Of a DNA stretch of 64,000 bases, positions 27,911 to 36,455 are shown piece after piece. The DNA lies in the NCBI GenBank assembly GCA_963818505.1, contig CAWFSJ010000005.1, positions 434,001-498,000 on the forward strand, read 5' to 3'. Made by a program: the position numbers and the translations under genes. The DNA is from JADKAV01 sp963818505. GTDB taxonomy: Bacteria; Actinomycetota; Actinomycetes; S36-B12; UBA10799. The stretch's first letter is position 1, and each line of letters starts with the position of its first letter. A model generated the notes under the pieces. The model had not been told where the DNA came from, did not search any database, and worked only from the letters and a program-made list of their open reading frames with translations.

Positions 27911-28489
27911 TCAGTGGAGGTCGGTGCGGTGGAAGTTCAGGTACGAACGGCTCGGGGTGGGACCACGCTGGCCCTGGTAACGCGATCCGTAGACCTGCGA
28001 CCCGTAGGGGTGCTCGGCGGGCGACTCCAGCCGGAACAAGCACAGTTGGCCGATCTTCATCCCCGGCCACAACTTCATCGGCAGCGTCGCCACGTTCGAC
28101 AACTCGAGGGTCACGTGCCCGGAGAAGCCGGGGTCGATGAAGCCGGCCGTGGAGTGCGTGAGAAGGCCCAACCGTCCCAGCGACGACTTGCCCTCGAGCC
28201 GGCCGGCGACGTCGTCGGGCAGCGTGATCACCTCGTAGGTGGAGGCGAGTACGAACTCGCCCGGGTGCAGGATGAACGCCTCAGTGTCGTCGGCCTCCAC
28301 CATGCGGGTGAGTTCGGCCTGCTCGACCGACGGGTCGATGAACGGGTAACGGTGGTTCTCGAAGACCCGGAAGAAACGGTCCAAGCGCACGTCGATGCTG
28401 GACGGCTGAACCATCCCAGAGTCGTACGGCTGCACACCTACCCGTCCGCCTTCGATCTCGCGGCGGATGTCACGGTCACTCAGCAGCAC
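27911..28489 (-). CDS. dcd: dCTP deaminase (bifunctional dCTP deaminase/dUTPase type)
   Basis: 192 residues. The conserved core RLEGKSSLGRLGLLTHSTAGFIDPG includes the catalytic glutamate and serine region, with QPSSIDVRL upstream and GQRGPTPSRSY at the end. The actinobacterial enzymes convert dCTP directly to dUMP, combining deamination and pyrophosphate release. That activity is known for this clade rather than visible in the sequence. The GTG start lies 14 bases inside the upstream lipoprotein gene, an unusual but clear overlap. Confidence 0.93.
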   Translation of the reverse strand: MLLSDRDIRREIEGGRVGVQPYDSGMVQPSSIDVRLDRFFRVFENHRYPFIDPSVEQAELTRMVEADDTEAFILHPGEFVLASTYEVITLPDDVAGRLEGKSSLGRLGLLTHSTAGFIDPGFSGHVTLELSNVATLPMKLWPGMKIGQLCLFRLESPAEHPYGSQVYGSRYQGQRGPTPSRSYLNFHRTDLH

Positions 28490-28943
28490 TGGCGCAGCCC
28501 AGGGAGTCGTTCAACTCTTCGTAGTTGGTCTGGAGTCCGGTGACCGCCTGCTGCACCTCGGCTGGCACTGCTGACAGACTCTGGTCGCCGTCGAGGCCCG
28601 TCAGGCCTTCCTCGACCTGCATGAGGGACTCGCTGAACTGCTGCTGGGCCACCAGGGCTTCCTCAGCCGCATCCGCGTCGGCCTTCTGGATGTTCGCCTG
28701 CACCGTGTCGTACGCGGTCTCGATCTGGTTGATCGACTCCTGGGCCTTGGAGACCGTGACGTCGCCGGTGCCGGTCACGCCGGTGCCCAGACCCTCGATG
28801 GTGGCTGCCAGGCCCTCCAGCGCCAGACAGACCGACGCGTTCGCCGACTCGGTCTTCTGCTCGGCCTCTTCGGTCGATGAACAACCCGTGGTCAACAGAC
28901 CAGCGGCGATGACGGCGGTCGCGAACATAGCAGAACGGCGCAC
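28476..28943 (-). CDS. Small lipoprotein with helical, coiled-coil-like body
   Basis: 155 residues. GTG start with a strong GGAGGAGG site. The signal peptide ends in TTGC, a lipobox, so it should be attached to the outer face of the membrane. The mature part is acidic, rich in Ala/Gln/Glu and mostly helical. No family recognised. The 3' end overlaps dcd by 14 bases, so the genes are transcribed together, though a functional link is not evident. Confidence 0.75.
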   Translation of the reverse strand: MRRSAMFATAVIAAGLLTTGCSSTEEAEQKTESANASVCLALEGLAATIEGLGTGVTGTGDVTVSKAQESINQIETAYDTVQANIQKADADAAEEALVAQQQFSESLMQVEEGLTGLDGDQSLSAVPAEVQQAVTGLQTNYEELNDSLGCASAAE

Positions 28944-29033
28944 TTTGCCTCCTCCAGGAATCCCCTGACCACTTTAGGGGTATCGGCCGTCACTGAGGGG
29001 CGAAAGCCCGTCAATGTCGCAGCCCACCTGGGC

Positions 29034-29480
29034 TCAACTCAGGCCCGCTCTCACGATGAAGGCAGCCTCAGGGCCGAGCGCATTCTCGAGCAGGTCGAGG
29101 TACACCGACTGGAACTGCGGGCCGTGCCCGGTCGCCTGCAACCCGAACCAGGCCACATGGTGGGCGTACTCGTGCAGAACGACCACTTCGCGCATCGCCC
29201 ATCCATTGGCGCCGATCCCATCGGGAAGTGCGATCACGCCGTTCTCCCAGTGAGCCTTTGTCCCGCCCTTGCGTATGCGAACACCCGGCTCCGGGGTCTC
29301 GGGGGCGCCCCAAGGTCTTCGACGGACCTCGTGCAAGTACCTGCGCACCCCGTCGAGATCGCCGAATCGGCGCTCGATCGGAAGGGTCAACGAACTGCCC
29401 ATGAAACGCACGGTCCCGCCGTTGGCCAGCATGAACAGCAGCGTGTCTTCGGCGGCATAGACCCGGGCCGTGTCGCTCAC
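29034..29480 (-). CDS. Putative zinc metallohydrolase (TIGR04338-like)
   Basis: 148 residues. The HEYAHHVA motif is a classic HExxH zinc site, and GHGPQF shortly after could supply the third ligand. The pattern and the neighbour match a small actinobacterial metallohydrolase family I know as TIGR04338. The GTG start overlaps the stop of the DUF2786 gene by 4 bases (GTGA), so the two are coupled and probably act together. No signal peptide, so it is cytoplasmic. The substrate is unknown. Confidence 0.8.
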   Translation of the reverse strand: MSDTARVYAAEDTLLFMLANGGTVRFMGSSLTLPIERRFGDLDGVRRYLHEVRRRPWGAPETPEPGVRIRKGGTKAHWENGVIALPDGIGANGWAMREVVVLHEYAHHVAWFGLQATGHGPQFQSVYLDLLENALGPEAAFIVRAGLS

Positions 29481-30235
29481 GATGCCACCGCCGGACGGGT
29501 ACCCCCGATCTCACGGGCTGCGTCGATCCGGGCCCGCTGAGCGTCAGTGCGGGCAGTGGTCACGGCCTTGCCCGACGACATGCTGGACCTCTGCCCACGC
29601 CACGAACCGCGAGCGGTGGAAGTTTGCATGTAGTAGTCGCGGACCTCGACTTCCTTGCCTCGCAGGACCAGTTCAGCGCCTACCCCCGAGGCGGTCCGGT
29701 CGTACTGCATCGCAGCGTCCTGACGGGCCCGCATCAGTCGGGCACCGATCTCGCGCACGTATGCGGTGTAGTAGCTCTTGCGAGCCTTCTGCGCGGTCAT
29801 CGCCGCGCCCCTGTTCTCCCAGTCACGCTCGTCGACCCAAGTCCTGCCCCGGATGAACGCGTCCGCGCAGCGCACCATCTGATGGGCCACGGAGTGCAGG
29901 ATCATGCGAGCCGTCTCGATGTCGCTCGGCAGGCCGAACCACACGATGAACGTGTTGTTGGACGCGATGTTGGTCCTCACACTGTTCGCCTCACCGATCA
30001 CCACCGACAGCAGGCACAGGTGGCTGTTGACGTGCTGGCGGGGTTGGCCGATCGTCAACTGCTCGTGGGTCGGCTCCTCACGCTTCTCCTTCTTACGCGC
30101 ATGGCTGCGCGCCTCCGCCAACGAGATCGCATGCAAGGTCGCCAGTTCCTGCGCCTTGGCGAAGAACGCCTCTGCCTCGGCGGCCGTCGCGGCGTTCTCA
30201 GCCTGGTTCAGCAACTTGCTCAAGGTGTCCAGCAT
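29477..30235 (-). CDS. DUF2786-domain protein
   Basis: 252 residues from ATG 30235, chosen because AGGAGG lies 8 bases upstream; a longer frame exists without support. The N-terminal ~40 residues (LSKLLNQAENAATAAEAEAFFAKAQELATLH) are a DUF2786-type helical pair. The central part is helical with many charged residues and the tail is Ser/Arg-rich. It is followed with a 4-base overlap by the HExxH metallohydrolase. Function is unknown. The pairing is seen elsewhere in actinobacteria from memory, which suggests a conserved module. Confidence 0.8.
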   Translation of the reverse strand: MLDTLSKLLNQAENAATAAEAEAFFAKAQELATLHAISLAEARSHARKKEKREEPTHEQLTIGQPRQHVNSHLCLLSVVIGEANSVRTNIASNNTFIVWFGLPSDIETARMILHSVAHQMVRCADAFIRGRTWVDERDWENRGAAMTAQKARKSYYTAYVREIGARLMRARQDAAMQYDRTASGVGAELVLRGKEVEVRDYYMQTSTARGSWRGQRSSMSSGKAVTTARTDAQRARIDAAREIGGTRPAVAS

Positions 30236-30711
30236 TGGCGTCCCTCCTGGTCGGTATCCCCATCCTGGCCCCAACCCACGACATCACTGCCTCGTTGTCC
30301 ACAGTGGCGCCGGGGTGAGGAGAAGGCCGCGGCCGCCCAGGGGCCGTCCGCGGCCGCCCAGGGGCCGCCCGCGTTAGAGGTTGTGCGGTTCGTTAGCAAA
30401 AACACGCGTGGATTCGCTAACCAGGACCACAACCTCTAACCAACTGCCGCACGCCCGGGTGCGGGACCAACGGCGGCGCCCGCAGCCGCCCAGGGCCGCC
30501 CGCGTTAGAGGTTGTGCGGTTCGTTAGCAAAAACACACGTGGATTCGCTAACCAGGACCACAACCTCTAACCAACTGCCGCACGGCCGGGTGCGGGACCA
30601 ACGGCGGCGGCGTGCGGCGGGACCAACGCCCGGGTGCGGGACCAACGGCCGGGTGCGGCTAGCGGCGGGGAGGTCCTACGGAGAATAATGCGGGGACAGC
30701 GGGAGGCAGGC
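30236..30711. other. Repeat-rich spacer, no gene
   Basis: 476 bp between divergent genes. The left part contains repeated GGCCGCCCAGGGGCCG blocks. The centre holds two tandem 131-bp units with nested palindromes, and the right part repeats GCGGGACCAACG four times. No convincing frame is present. Promoters of the flanking genes must lie near the ends. Confidence 0.6.
30373..30571. repeat. Two tandem 131-bp units, each with a 68-bp nested palindrome
   Basis: Copy 1 is 30373-30440 and copy 2 is 30504-30571, 131 bp apart, and the DNA between them is repeated too. In each, GTTAGAGGTTGTG pairs perfectly with CACAACCTCTAAC, then GTTAGC pairs with GCTAAC, around a centre CACGCGTG (copy 1) or CACACGTG (copy 2). 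The copies differ at only one position inside the 68 bp. The near identity suggests a recent duplication. Confidence 0.9.
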
Positions 30712-31620
30712 ATGATGGACCGTTACGAGAGCACGCGTGCCACCTTGCGCCGGAGTCTGGCCGGGGGCGGGAAGTTCACCTGGGTGCATGAGCCCGGCTC
30801 GCCCTTGGCCGTCACCTGCTGGCCGTTCTCCCAGGTCATGCACGCCTACGCCCTGTCCGACCCCGTGTCCGGTCCGGCCCGGTTCCCCGGTCTGGCTCGC
30901 GGCCTGCGCGGCTACCGGGATCCCGAGGCCGGCTTCCGCGATTCCGTGGGCCGAGGCAAGCGCTATTACGACGACAACGCGTGGCTCGGTTTGGCGTTCC
31001 TGCAGCGCAATGCATTCAGCGGCGGTACCCGTTCCCGCCAGCGCGCCCAGGAGATCAGCGACTTCGTGCAGACCGGCCTGGACCCCGAAACCGGCGGGAT
31101 CAAGTGGGACGAGGACGGCCCGACCTACAACGCCTGCTCGACCGGCGCTGGGGCGCTGCTGCATGCCCGCCTCGGCAACCGGATCGACGCGTCACTGAAC
31201 TTCCTCACCCACCTGCGCACCAGCGAGGGCCTCGTGCAGGATCACGTGCGCGCCGACGGCAGCATCGAACCCAGCGTGTACTCCTACAACCAGGGCCTGC
31301 TGATCCTCGCCGCGCTGGCCGCCGGCGAAACGGCACTGGCCCAGGAGACCTCCGAGGCCGGCGAGGCGCACTTCACCAGCCAGCGTCTGTGGAAACAACC
31401 GGTGGCATTCAACGCGATCTACGCGAAGGCCCAGTTGCGCCTGGGGCGCAAGGCCGCGATCAGCGAGTACGCGGACTCCCTCGAGGAGTCCGGCCGCGAC
31501 GAGGACGGATGGTTCACTCAGGCGGGGCGCTACGACGACGGCAGGGTGCTCGACACCGCCGCGGCCCTGCAGATCTTCACGTTGCTGCGATTCCCCCACC
31601 TCGTGGAGAAGGTCGTCTGA
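30712..31620 (+). CDS. Glycoside hydrolase family 76-like protein
   Basis: 302 residues from ATG 30712, with GGGAGG 5 bases upstream. The motif YYDDNAWLGLAF near residue 86 carries the adjacent aspartates that act as catalytic pair in GH76 alpha-1,6-mannanases. WDEDGPTYNACSTG and SYNQGLLI are further alpha/alpha-barrel features. No signal peptide, so a cytoplasmic enzyme or a non-mannan substrate is possible. It is slightly shorter than typical GH76 domains. It ends one base before the convergent crotonase stop. Confidence 0.75.
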   Translation: MMDRYESTRATLRRSLAGGGKFTWVHEPGSPLAVTCWPFSQVMHAYALSDPVSGPARFPGLARGLRGYRDPEAGFRDSVGRGKRYYDDNAWLGLAFLQRNAFSGGTRSRQRAQEISDFVQTGLDPETGGIKWDEDGPTYNACSTGAGALLHARLGNRIDASLNFLTHLRTSEGLVQDHVRADGSIEPSVYSYNQGLLILAALAAGETALAQETSEAGEAHFTSQRLWKQPVAFNAIYAKAQLRLGRKAAISEYADSLEESGRDEDGWFTQAGRYDDGRVLDTAAALQIFTLLRFPHLVEKVV

Positions 31621-32355
31621 TCACGAGGCGGTGAAACGGCGAGCCCCGGCCAGCCCCTCACCCAACGCCGGAAGGCCCCGCTCGAACTCCGCCGACATCG
31701 CCGCGTCGATCGGTTGCCCGAGACTTGCGAAAACACTGGCACGGTCGGCCAGCATCGCCGCCTGCGGGAAGGCCGCGATCTGCTCGGCGAGTTCCAAGGC
31801 CGCCGCAAGCGCACCCCCGGTTGGCACAACCCTGTCGGCCAGCCCGATCCGCAGCGCCTCGTCCGCGCCCACCTCCCGGCCGGTCAGAATCAGGTCGAGC
31901 GCACGACCCAGTCCCACGATGTGCGGCAGGCGGACCGTCCCGCCGTCGATGAGCGGCACACCGACCCGGCGGCAGAACACCCCCAGCACCGCGTCCTGCT
32001 CGACGACCCGGAGGTCGGCCCAGCAGGCCAGTTCAAGACCGCCCGCCACCGCGTACCCTGCCACCGCCGCGATCACAGGTTTGCTCAACTGCATCCTCGA
32101 AGGCCCCATCGGCGCGTCCCCGACGGGCTCCAGACGGTTCGGCTTGCCCTCGGCGATGGCGCGCAGGTCGGCGCCGGCGCAGAAGGTCCCCCCGGCGCCG
32201 GTGAGGACCGCCACCCTGGCATCGTGGTCGGCCTCGAACCCGCGGAAAGCATCGGCCAGTTGCGCCGCGGTGCCCGCATCCACCGCGTTACGGACCTCGA
32301 CACGATCGATCGTCACAGTCGTGACAGGGCCACTTTGCTCAATCCTTACCGTCAT
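31621..32355 (-). CDS. Crotonase (enoyl-CoA hydratase/isomerase) family protein
   Basis: 244 residues. The start at ATG 32355 (MTVRIEQSGPVTTVTIDR) fits the family N-terminus. The oxyanion-hole segments FCAGADLRAI and VAGYAVAGGLELACWADLRV are present. The first catalytic glutamate position seems kept (VVEQDAV), but the second, normally in a GxPE motif, reads FCRRVGVP. A plain hydratase activity is therefore doubtful, and another crotonase reaction is possible. Its stop directly follows that of the GH76-like gene. It diverges from the LCP gene. Confidence 0.85.
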   Translation of the reverse strand: MTVRIEQSGPVTTVTIDRVEVRNAVDAGTAAQLADAFRGFEADHDARVAVLTGAGGTFCAGADLRAIAEGKPNRLEPVGDAPMGPSRMQLSKPVIAAVAGYAVAGGLELACWADLRVVEQDAVLGVFCRRVGVPLIDGGTVRLPHIVGLGRALDLILTGREVGADEALRIGLADRVVPTGGALAAALELAEQIAAFPQAAMLADRASVFASLGQPIDAAMSAEFERGLPALGEGLAGARRFTAS

Positions 32356-32430
32356 GTGGCCCGATCGTAGGACACCCGGTGAGAGCAGGGTCACTGTCCA
32401 GATGGGGTTGGTTCAGGGCACCATGGAGGG

Positions 32431-33522
32431 GTGAGTGACAAAGGGCAGGTGCCGCCGGAGTTCGAGTCGTGGATGCGTCCGGATCCGGCTGAGAAGCCGA
32501 CGCAGCGCCTCGGCGCTCCAGCACGTCGGCCCGTCGGCAGCCCACCGGTTGCCGTGCGGCCGCCGGTCCAGACCATCCCGAGGACCATCGCGCCCACCAA
32601 GCGCAAGCGCAAGCGCTGGACTGTCAAGCGCATCTTCGTGACCGTGGTCGCGGTGATGGCCGTGTACGTCACAGCAGTGGCAGCGGTCTTCGCAACCTCG
32701 GTCACCAAGATCGACGCCCTTCCGGGTACCAGTGGTTCGTCGTCGGGGACCAACTTCCTGCTGGTCGGAAGCGACAGTCGCGAGGGTTTGACCAAGAAGG
32801 ACCAGAAGCGCCTGCACACCGGATCCACCGAGGGGCAGCGCACCGACACGATCATGCTGATGCACATCCCGCTCATCGGGGCACCGACGCTGGTGTCCAT
32901 CCCGCGCGACTCCTGGGTCGGGATCCCCGGCTACGGCCAGGGCAAGATCAACGCCGCGTTCGCGTACGGCGGCCCGCAGTTGCTGATCGAGACCGTCGAG
33001 CAGGCGACCGGTCTGCACGTCGACAACTACGTCGAGATCGGTTTCGCCGGTGTGGCGAACACCACCGACGCGCTCGGGGGCGTGAAGTTGTGCCCGGCGC
33101 GCAACTTCACCGACGCCAACAGCGGCCTGGACGTCAAGAAGGGCTGCCAGACGATGGACGGCCAGGACGCCCTGGCCTATGTGCGCATGCGCTACGCGGA
33201 CCCGAAGGGCGACCTCGGCCGCGTGCAGCGCCAGCAGGAGTTCATCTCCTCAGTGGCCAAGAGGGCCATGAGCCCGATGACCTGGCTGCTGCCATGGCGC
33301 GCGTTCGGCGCCGCGTCGGCCGCGGGTGACAGTCTGACGGTGGACAACGGCACGGGCATCATCAACGACGCCCGCCTCGGCCTGGCAATGGGGATGATCT
33401 CCATGGGCATCGGCGAGGCGACAACCGTGCCGACCCTGCCCGGCTCGTACTACGTGGGCGGCCAGGACGCGGTCAAGTGGGACACCCCCAAGGCACTGGA
33501 ACTGTTCAACTCGATCGACTGA
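32431..33522 (+). CDS. LytR-CpsA-Psr (LCP) family cell-wall ligase
   Basis: 363 residues from a GTG start. A Pro/Arg-rich cytoplasmic N-terminus (to about 60) is followed by one membrane helix and the external LCP domain. Signature stretches are LLVGSDSREG, QRTDTIMLMHI, SIPRDSWVGIPGYGQGKINAAFAYGG and ALAYVRMRY. These arginines and aspartates bind the pyrophosphate of a polyprenyl-linked glycan. LCP enzymes attach wall polymers, such as arabinogalactan or teichoic acid, to peptidoglycan. This fits the arabinosyltransferase locus further along, though nothing links them directly. Confidence 0.92.
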   Translation: MSDKGQVPPEFESWMRPDPAEKPTQRLGAPARRPVGSPPVAVRPPVQTIPRTIAPTKRKRKRWTVKRIFVTVVAVMAVYVTAVAAVFATSVTKIDALPGTSGSSSGTNFLLVGSDSREGLTKKDQKRLHTGSTEGQRTDTIMLMHIPLIGAPTLVSIPRDSWVGIPGYGQGKINAAFAYGGPQLLIETVEQATGLHVDNYVEIGFAGVANTTDALGGVKLCPARNFTDANSGLDVKKGCQTMDGQDALAYVRMRYADPKGDLGRVQRQQEFISSVAKRAMSPMTWLLPWRAFGAASAAGDSLTVDNGTGIINDARLGLAMGMISMGIGEATTVPTLPGSYYVGGQDAVKWDTPKALELFNSID

Positions 33523-33570
33523 CTCCGGGCCAAGAGGACTATTCCGCCGGATGCCGGTGACAGGGGTGGC

Positions 33571-34461
33571 ATGCGCTACCGGATGATCGGCGACCTCAGT
33601 GTCTGTCCAATAGGCCTTGGATGCATGCCCATGTCCAGTCGCAGGGCCGTCGAGCACCGGCAACGCAGCATCGACACCATTCACGCCGCGTTGAACGCCG
33701 GGGTGAACCTGCTGGATACCGCCAATGTGTACGCCCCGGATGCCGAGCACCTCGGCCACAACGAGGTCCTGATCGCCCACGCCCTGGCGCAGTACTCGGG
33801 GTTGCGCCCGATCGTGGCGACCAAAGGGGGGATCACCCGTGAGTCCGGCGAGGTCTGGGGGCGTGCCGGTTCCCCTGATGCTCTGATGTCGGCGGCAGAA
33901 GCCTCGGCAGCCCGGCTCGGCGTGGATTGCATCGATCTGTACTACCTGCACAGGGCGGATCCGAACCTGGCATATTCCGAGCAGATCAAGGGTTTGAAGG
34001 CCGTGCAGGAACGAGGGCTCGCCCGGCGGATCGGGGTGTCCAACGTCAATGCCGCCATGCTGAACCGGGCACTGGAGATCGCCGGAGGGCCCGCCGAGGG
34101 TGGGATCGTGGCCGTGCAGAACGAGCGTTCGCCGCGGTACCGGGCAGACTCGGACGTCTTGCAGATGTGCACCGAGCGAGGGATCGCCTACCTCCCGTGG
34201 TCACCGCTGTCAGGCTCCGGCATCTTCGCCGAGCACGCCGCCGCCCGAGGCATCAGCGGCCAACAGCTCACTCTCGGATGGCTGCTGGGTCAGTCGCCGG
34301 TGGTAGTGCCAATCCCGGGAAGCACCCGCCCCGAGACGATCCTCGACTCCGTGGGCGCCAAGGATCTCAGCATGTCAGCGCTGGAGGTCGAGCGACTCTC
34401 GGCGCTTCCTTACACAGAGCAATCCCTCTACCCCGACAACATGGCCAACCCACCGCTTTAG
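33571..34461 (+). CDS. Aldo/keto reductase
   Basis: 296 residues, full length. The tetrad is visible: aspartate and tyrosine in LLDTANVYAPD, lysine in IVATKGG and histidine in LYYLHRAD. NADPH-binding elements are VPIPGSTRPE near the C-terminus. NAD(P)H-dependent reduction of a carbonyl substrate is expected; the substrate is unknown. It starts 48 bases after the LCP gene and may share its transcript. Confidence 0.92.
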   Translation: MRYRMIGDLSVCPIGLGCMPMSSRRAVEHRQRSIDTIHAALNAGVNLLDTANVYAPDAEHLGHNEVLIAHALAQYSGLRPIVATKGGITRESGEVWGRAGSPDALMSAAEASAARLGVDCIDLYYLHRADPNLAYSEQIKGLKAVQERGLARRIGVSNVNAAMLNRALEIAGGPAEGGIVAVQNERSPRYRADSDVLQMCTERGIAYLPWSPLSGSGIFAEHAAARGISGQQLTLGWLLGQSPVVVPIPGSTRPETILDSVGAKDLSMSALEVERLSALPYTEQSLYPDNMANPPL

Positions 34462-34489
34462 GCGCCATCGCGCCAACTCTTGGGCCAGT

Positions 34490-35437
34490 GTGGCCAGGGT
34501 GCGATTCGTGATAGCGCTGGTGCTGCTGCTTGCGGGCTGCGCGTCCACACCCACGCCCGCACCATCACCCATCACAACCGATCAGGTGAGCCTCGAAGTG
34601 GAGATGAGCCGCAGCGGGATCGCGTGGGCACAACTGGGCAGCGGCCCACCTTTGCTGCTGCTGAACGGCACGGCCTCACCAATGTCCCAATGGGATCCCG
34701 CTTTCCTCGCAGCCCTCGCCGAGCGACGCCGTGTGATCGTGTTCGACTACCCGGGCCTGGGTGCGTCCACTGCGCGACTGGCGCCCACTTTCGCCGGTAT
34801 GGCCGACCAGATTTCGAAGTTCCTCAAGGAGATCGGGGTGGCCAGCACCGAGATCCTCGGGTGGTCGATGGGGGGGTTCATCGCCCAGCAACTGCTGGCG
34901 CGCGACCCGCAGACCGTAGTGGGTGCGGTGCTGGTCGGGACGAACCCTGGCGGGCCGGCAACAACCCTTGGCCCGCGCTGGGTTCAACGGGCAGACAGCG
35001 ACCCCGAGGCTGGGATCGCCACGTACCTGCGGACCAATTACCCGCCGCAGGAGTGCGCCCAGGATGCGGGCCGGGCGTTCCTGGACAGGCTTGAAGCGGC
35101 GATGCAAGCGGGCCGCTACCCCGAAGACGTCGTGCCCGAAAAGACCTACGACACAATGGTCGCGGCCGAGGACCCGTGGTTGCGCTCGCCCAAGAACATG
35201 ATGGGCCTCGCCGGTGTCGACAAGCCGGTGCTCGTCATGGTCGGCTCGCAGGACGTGGTCACCCCACCGGCCAACAGCCGGTTGATCGCCGCGGCTGTCC
35301 CAGGATCGCGGCTGACGATGGTGGATGGCGCGGGGCATTCGGCTTTGTTCCAGGACCCGGCCGGGACAGCGAGACTGGTGACCGATTTCCTGGATGGTGG
35401 CCAGGCACCGGCAACAGTGGGTTCCGGCTGCCTCTGA
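34490..35437 (+). CDS. Alpha/beta hydrolase lipoprotein
   Basis: 315 residues from a GTG start. The signal peptide ends in the lipobox LAGC followed by a Thr/Pro linker, so the enzyme should be tethered outside the membrane. The alpha/beta-hydrolase triad is apparent: nucleophile in GWSMGG, acid in GSQDVVTPP and base in GAGHSAL. The oxyanion loop is LLNGTASPMSQWD. An esterase or lipase-like role is likely; the substrate is unknown. Confidence 0.88.
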   Translation: MARVRFVIALVLLLAGCASTPTPAPSPITTDQVSLEVEMSRSGIAWAQLGSGPPLLLLNGTASPMSQWDPAFLAALAERRRVIVFDYPGLGASTARLAPTFAGMADQISKFLKEIGVASTEILGWSMGGFIAQQLLARDPQTVVGAVLVGTNPGGPATTLGPRWVQRADSDPEAGIATYLRTNYPPQECAQDAGRAFLDRLEAAMQAGRYPEDVVPEKTYDTMVAAEDPWLRSPKNMMGLAGVDKPVLVMVGSQDVVTPPANSRLIAAAVPGSRLTMVDGAGHSALFQDPAGTARLVTDFLDGGQAPATVGSGCL

Positions 35438-35531
35438 GCGATCGCACAGTCTCACCTGCCTCTTACCCGCATCAGGTTCTCTTCACGTAGCGGGGACCGA
35501 CATTAAGAGCACCGACGAGAAGGAGCTCGAC

Positions 35532-36386
35532 ATGATGAAGAAGATCGGAACCGTCGCCGGCGCGAGTATCGCGGCATTCGCCGTGGGTGCCACGGTGGCG
35601 GGCGGCATCGCTATTGCCAGCGCAGATGACAACAGTTCCACCCAGGACCCAGCGACAGTGGGGCAGCCAGGCCCGATGGGGATGCGCGGGCCAGGGCCGC
35701 TCGTGACAGGCGAGAACGCTCAGAAGGCCATCGACGCGGCCTTGGTTGCTGTACCGGGTACCGCTGACCACGCGCACAAGACGCCCACAGGCGGATATGT
35801 CGTCATGGTGACGACCACGGATGGCAAACGCATCGTGGTCAGCCTCGATGCGAACTTCGCGGTCACCGGCCAGCAGGAAGTGACCGGCCGCGGTCCGGGG
35901 CATGGCACGCCGGCGACCGCCGAGGAGACGCAGAAGGCCACGGACGCGGCACAGGCCGAAGTCCCCGGCGCGACTGTGCTGCAGGTGTTCAAGCGCGACG
36001 AGGGCGGATTCGCAGTGCTGATCCGCACCGATGCGGGCAACAAGAAGGTCGTGCTGCTCGACAGTGCCTACGCTGTGGAATCGGTCCAGAACGCCCCCAA
36101 GCGCGGCCAGGGCCGCCACGGGCACATGGGCCGCGACGTGACCGGCGCTGCTTTCAAGAAGGCCGAGACAGCCGTACTTGCCAAGTACGAGGGCGCAACA
36201 GTGCTGGACGTGCACAAGGTGGGCAAGAAGTACGTCGCAGCCACCAAGAAGCAGGACGGCACCGTGGTGTTCGTCAAACTCAACTCCAGCTTCGAGGTGA
36301 CGGGCACCGCCAAGATGGGCTTCGGCCGGGGTCCCGGACCGATGCCCATGATGCCCTCCGCGGGCTCGGCGTCCAACGCCGCATGA
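35532..36386 (+). CDS. Secreted protein with three PepSY-like repeats
   Basis: 284 residues from ATG 35532 (AAGGAG 7 bases upstream). A signal peptide (MMKKIGTVAGASIAAFAVG...) ends near ASADD. Three tandem units of about 65 residues follow, each reading roughly A..A..A.VPGATV..V.K.DGGY.V...T.DGK.VVV.LD..F.V, as in PepSY domains. Gly/Pro/Met-rich linkers separate the units and form the ends. PepSY domains are often protease-inhibitory or sensory. A strong terminator follows and then a two-component system, so a signalling link is plausible. The repeat identification is by eye. Confidence 0.75.
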   Translation: MMKKIGTVAGASIAAFAVGATVAGGIAIASADDNSSTQDPATVGQPGPMGMRGPGPLVTGENAQKAIDAALVAVPGTADHAHKTPTGGYVVMVTTTDGKRIVVSLDANFAVTGQQEVTGRGPGHGTPATAEETQKATDAAQAEVPGATVLQVFKRDEGGFAVLIRTDAGNKKVVLLDSAYAVESVQNAPKRGQGRHGHMGRDVTGAAFKKAETAVLAKYEGATVLDVHKVGKKYVAATKKQDGTVVFVKLNSSFEVTGTAKMGFGRGPGPMPMMPSAGSASNAA

Positions 36387-36393
36387 TCGTGAT

Positions 36394-36427
36394 GCGCCGC
36401 GCAGCCGACCCCCGGGCTGCGCGGCGC
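36394..36427 (+). terminator. Strong 13-bp stem terminator
   Basis: GCGCCGCGCAGCC (36394-36406) pairs perfectly with GGCTGCGCGGCGC (36415-36427) around an 8-base loop. It lies 8 bases after the stop of the PepSY-like gene and before the response regulator, so it separates the two transcripts. TTCGCGTTGT follows, without a T-tract. Confidence 0.85.
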
Positions 36428-36455
36428 TTCGCGTTGTCACGGCAGACTCACTGAC

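Noticed and set aside
30373..30571. Integron attC site
   Set aside because: The ends read GTTAGAG...CTCTAAC, the inverse of the RYYYAAC...GTTRRRY pattern, and no integrase is present.
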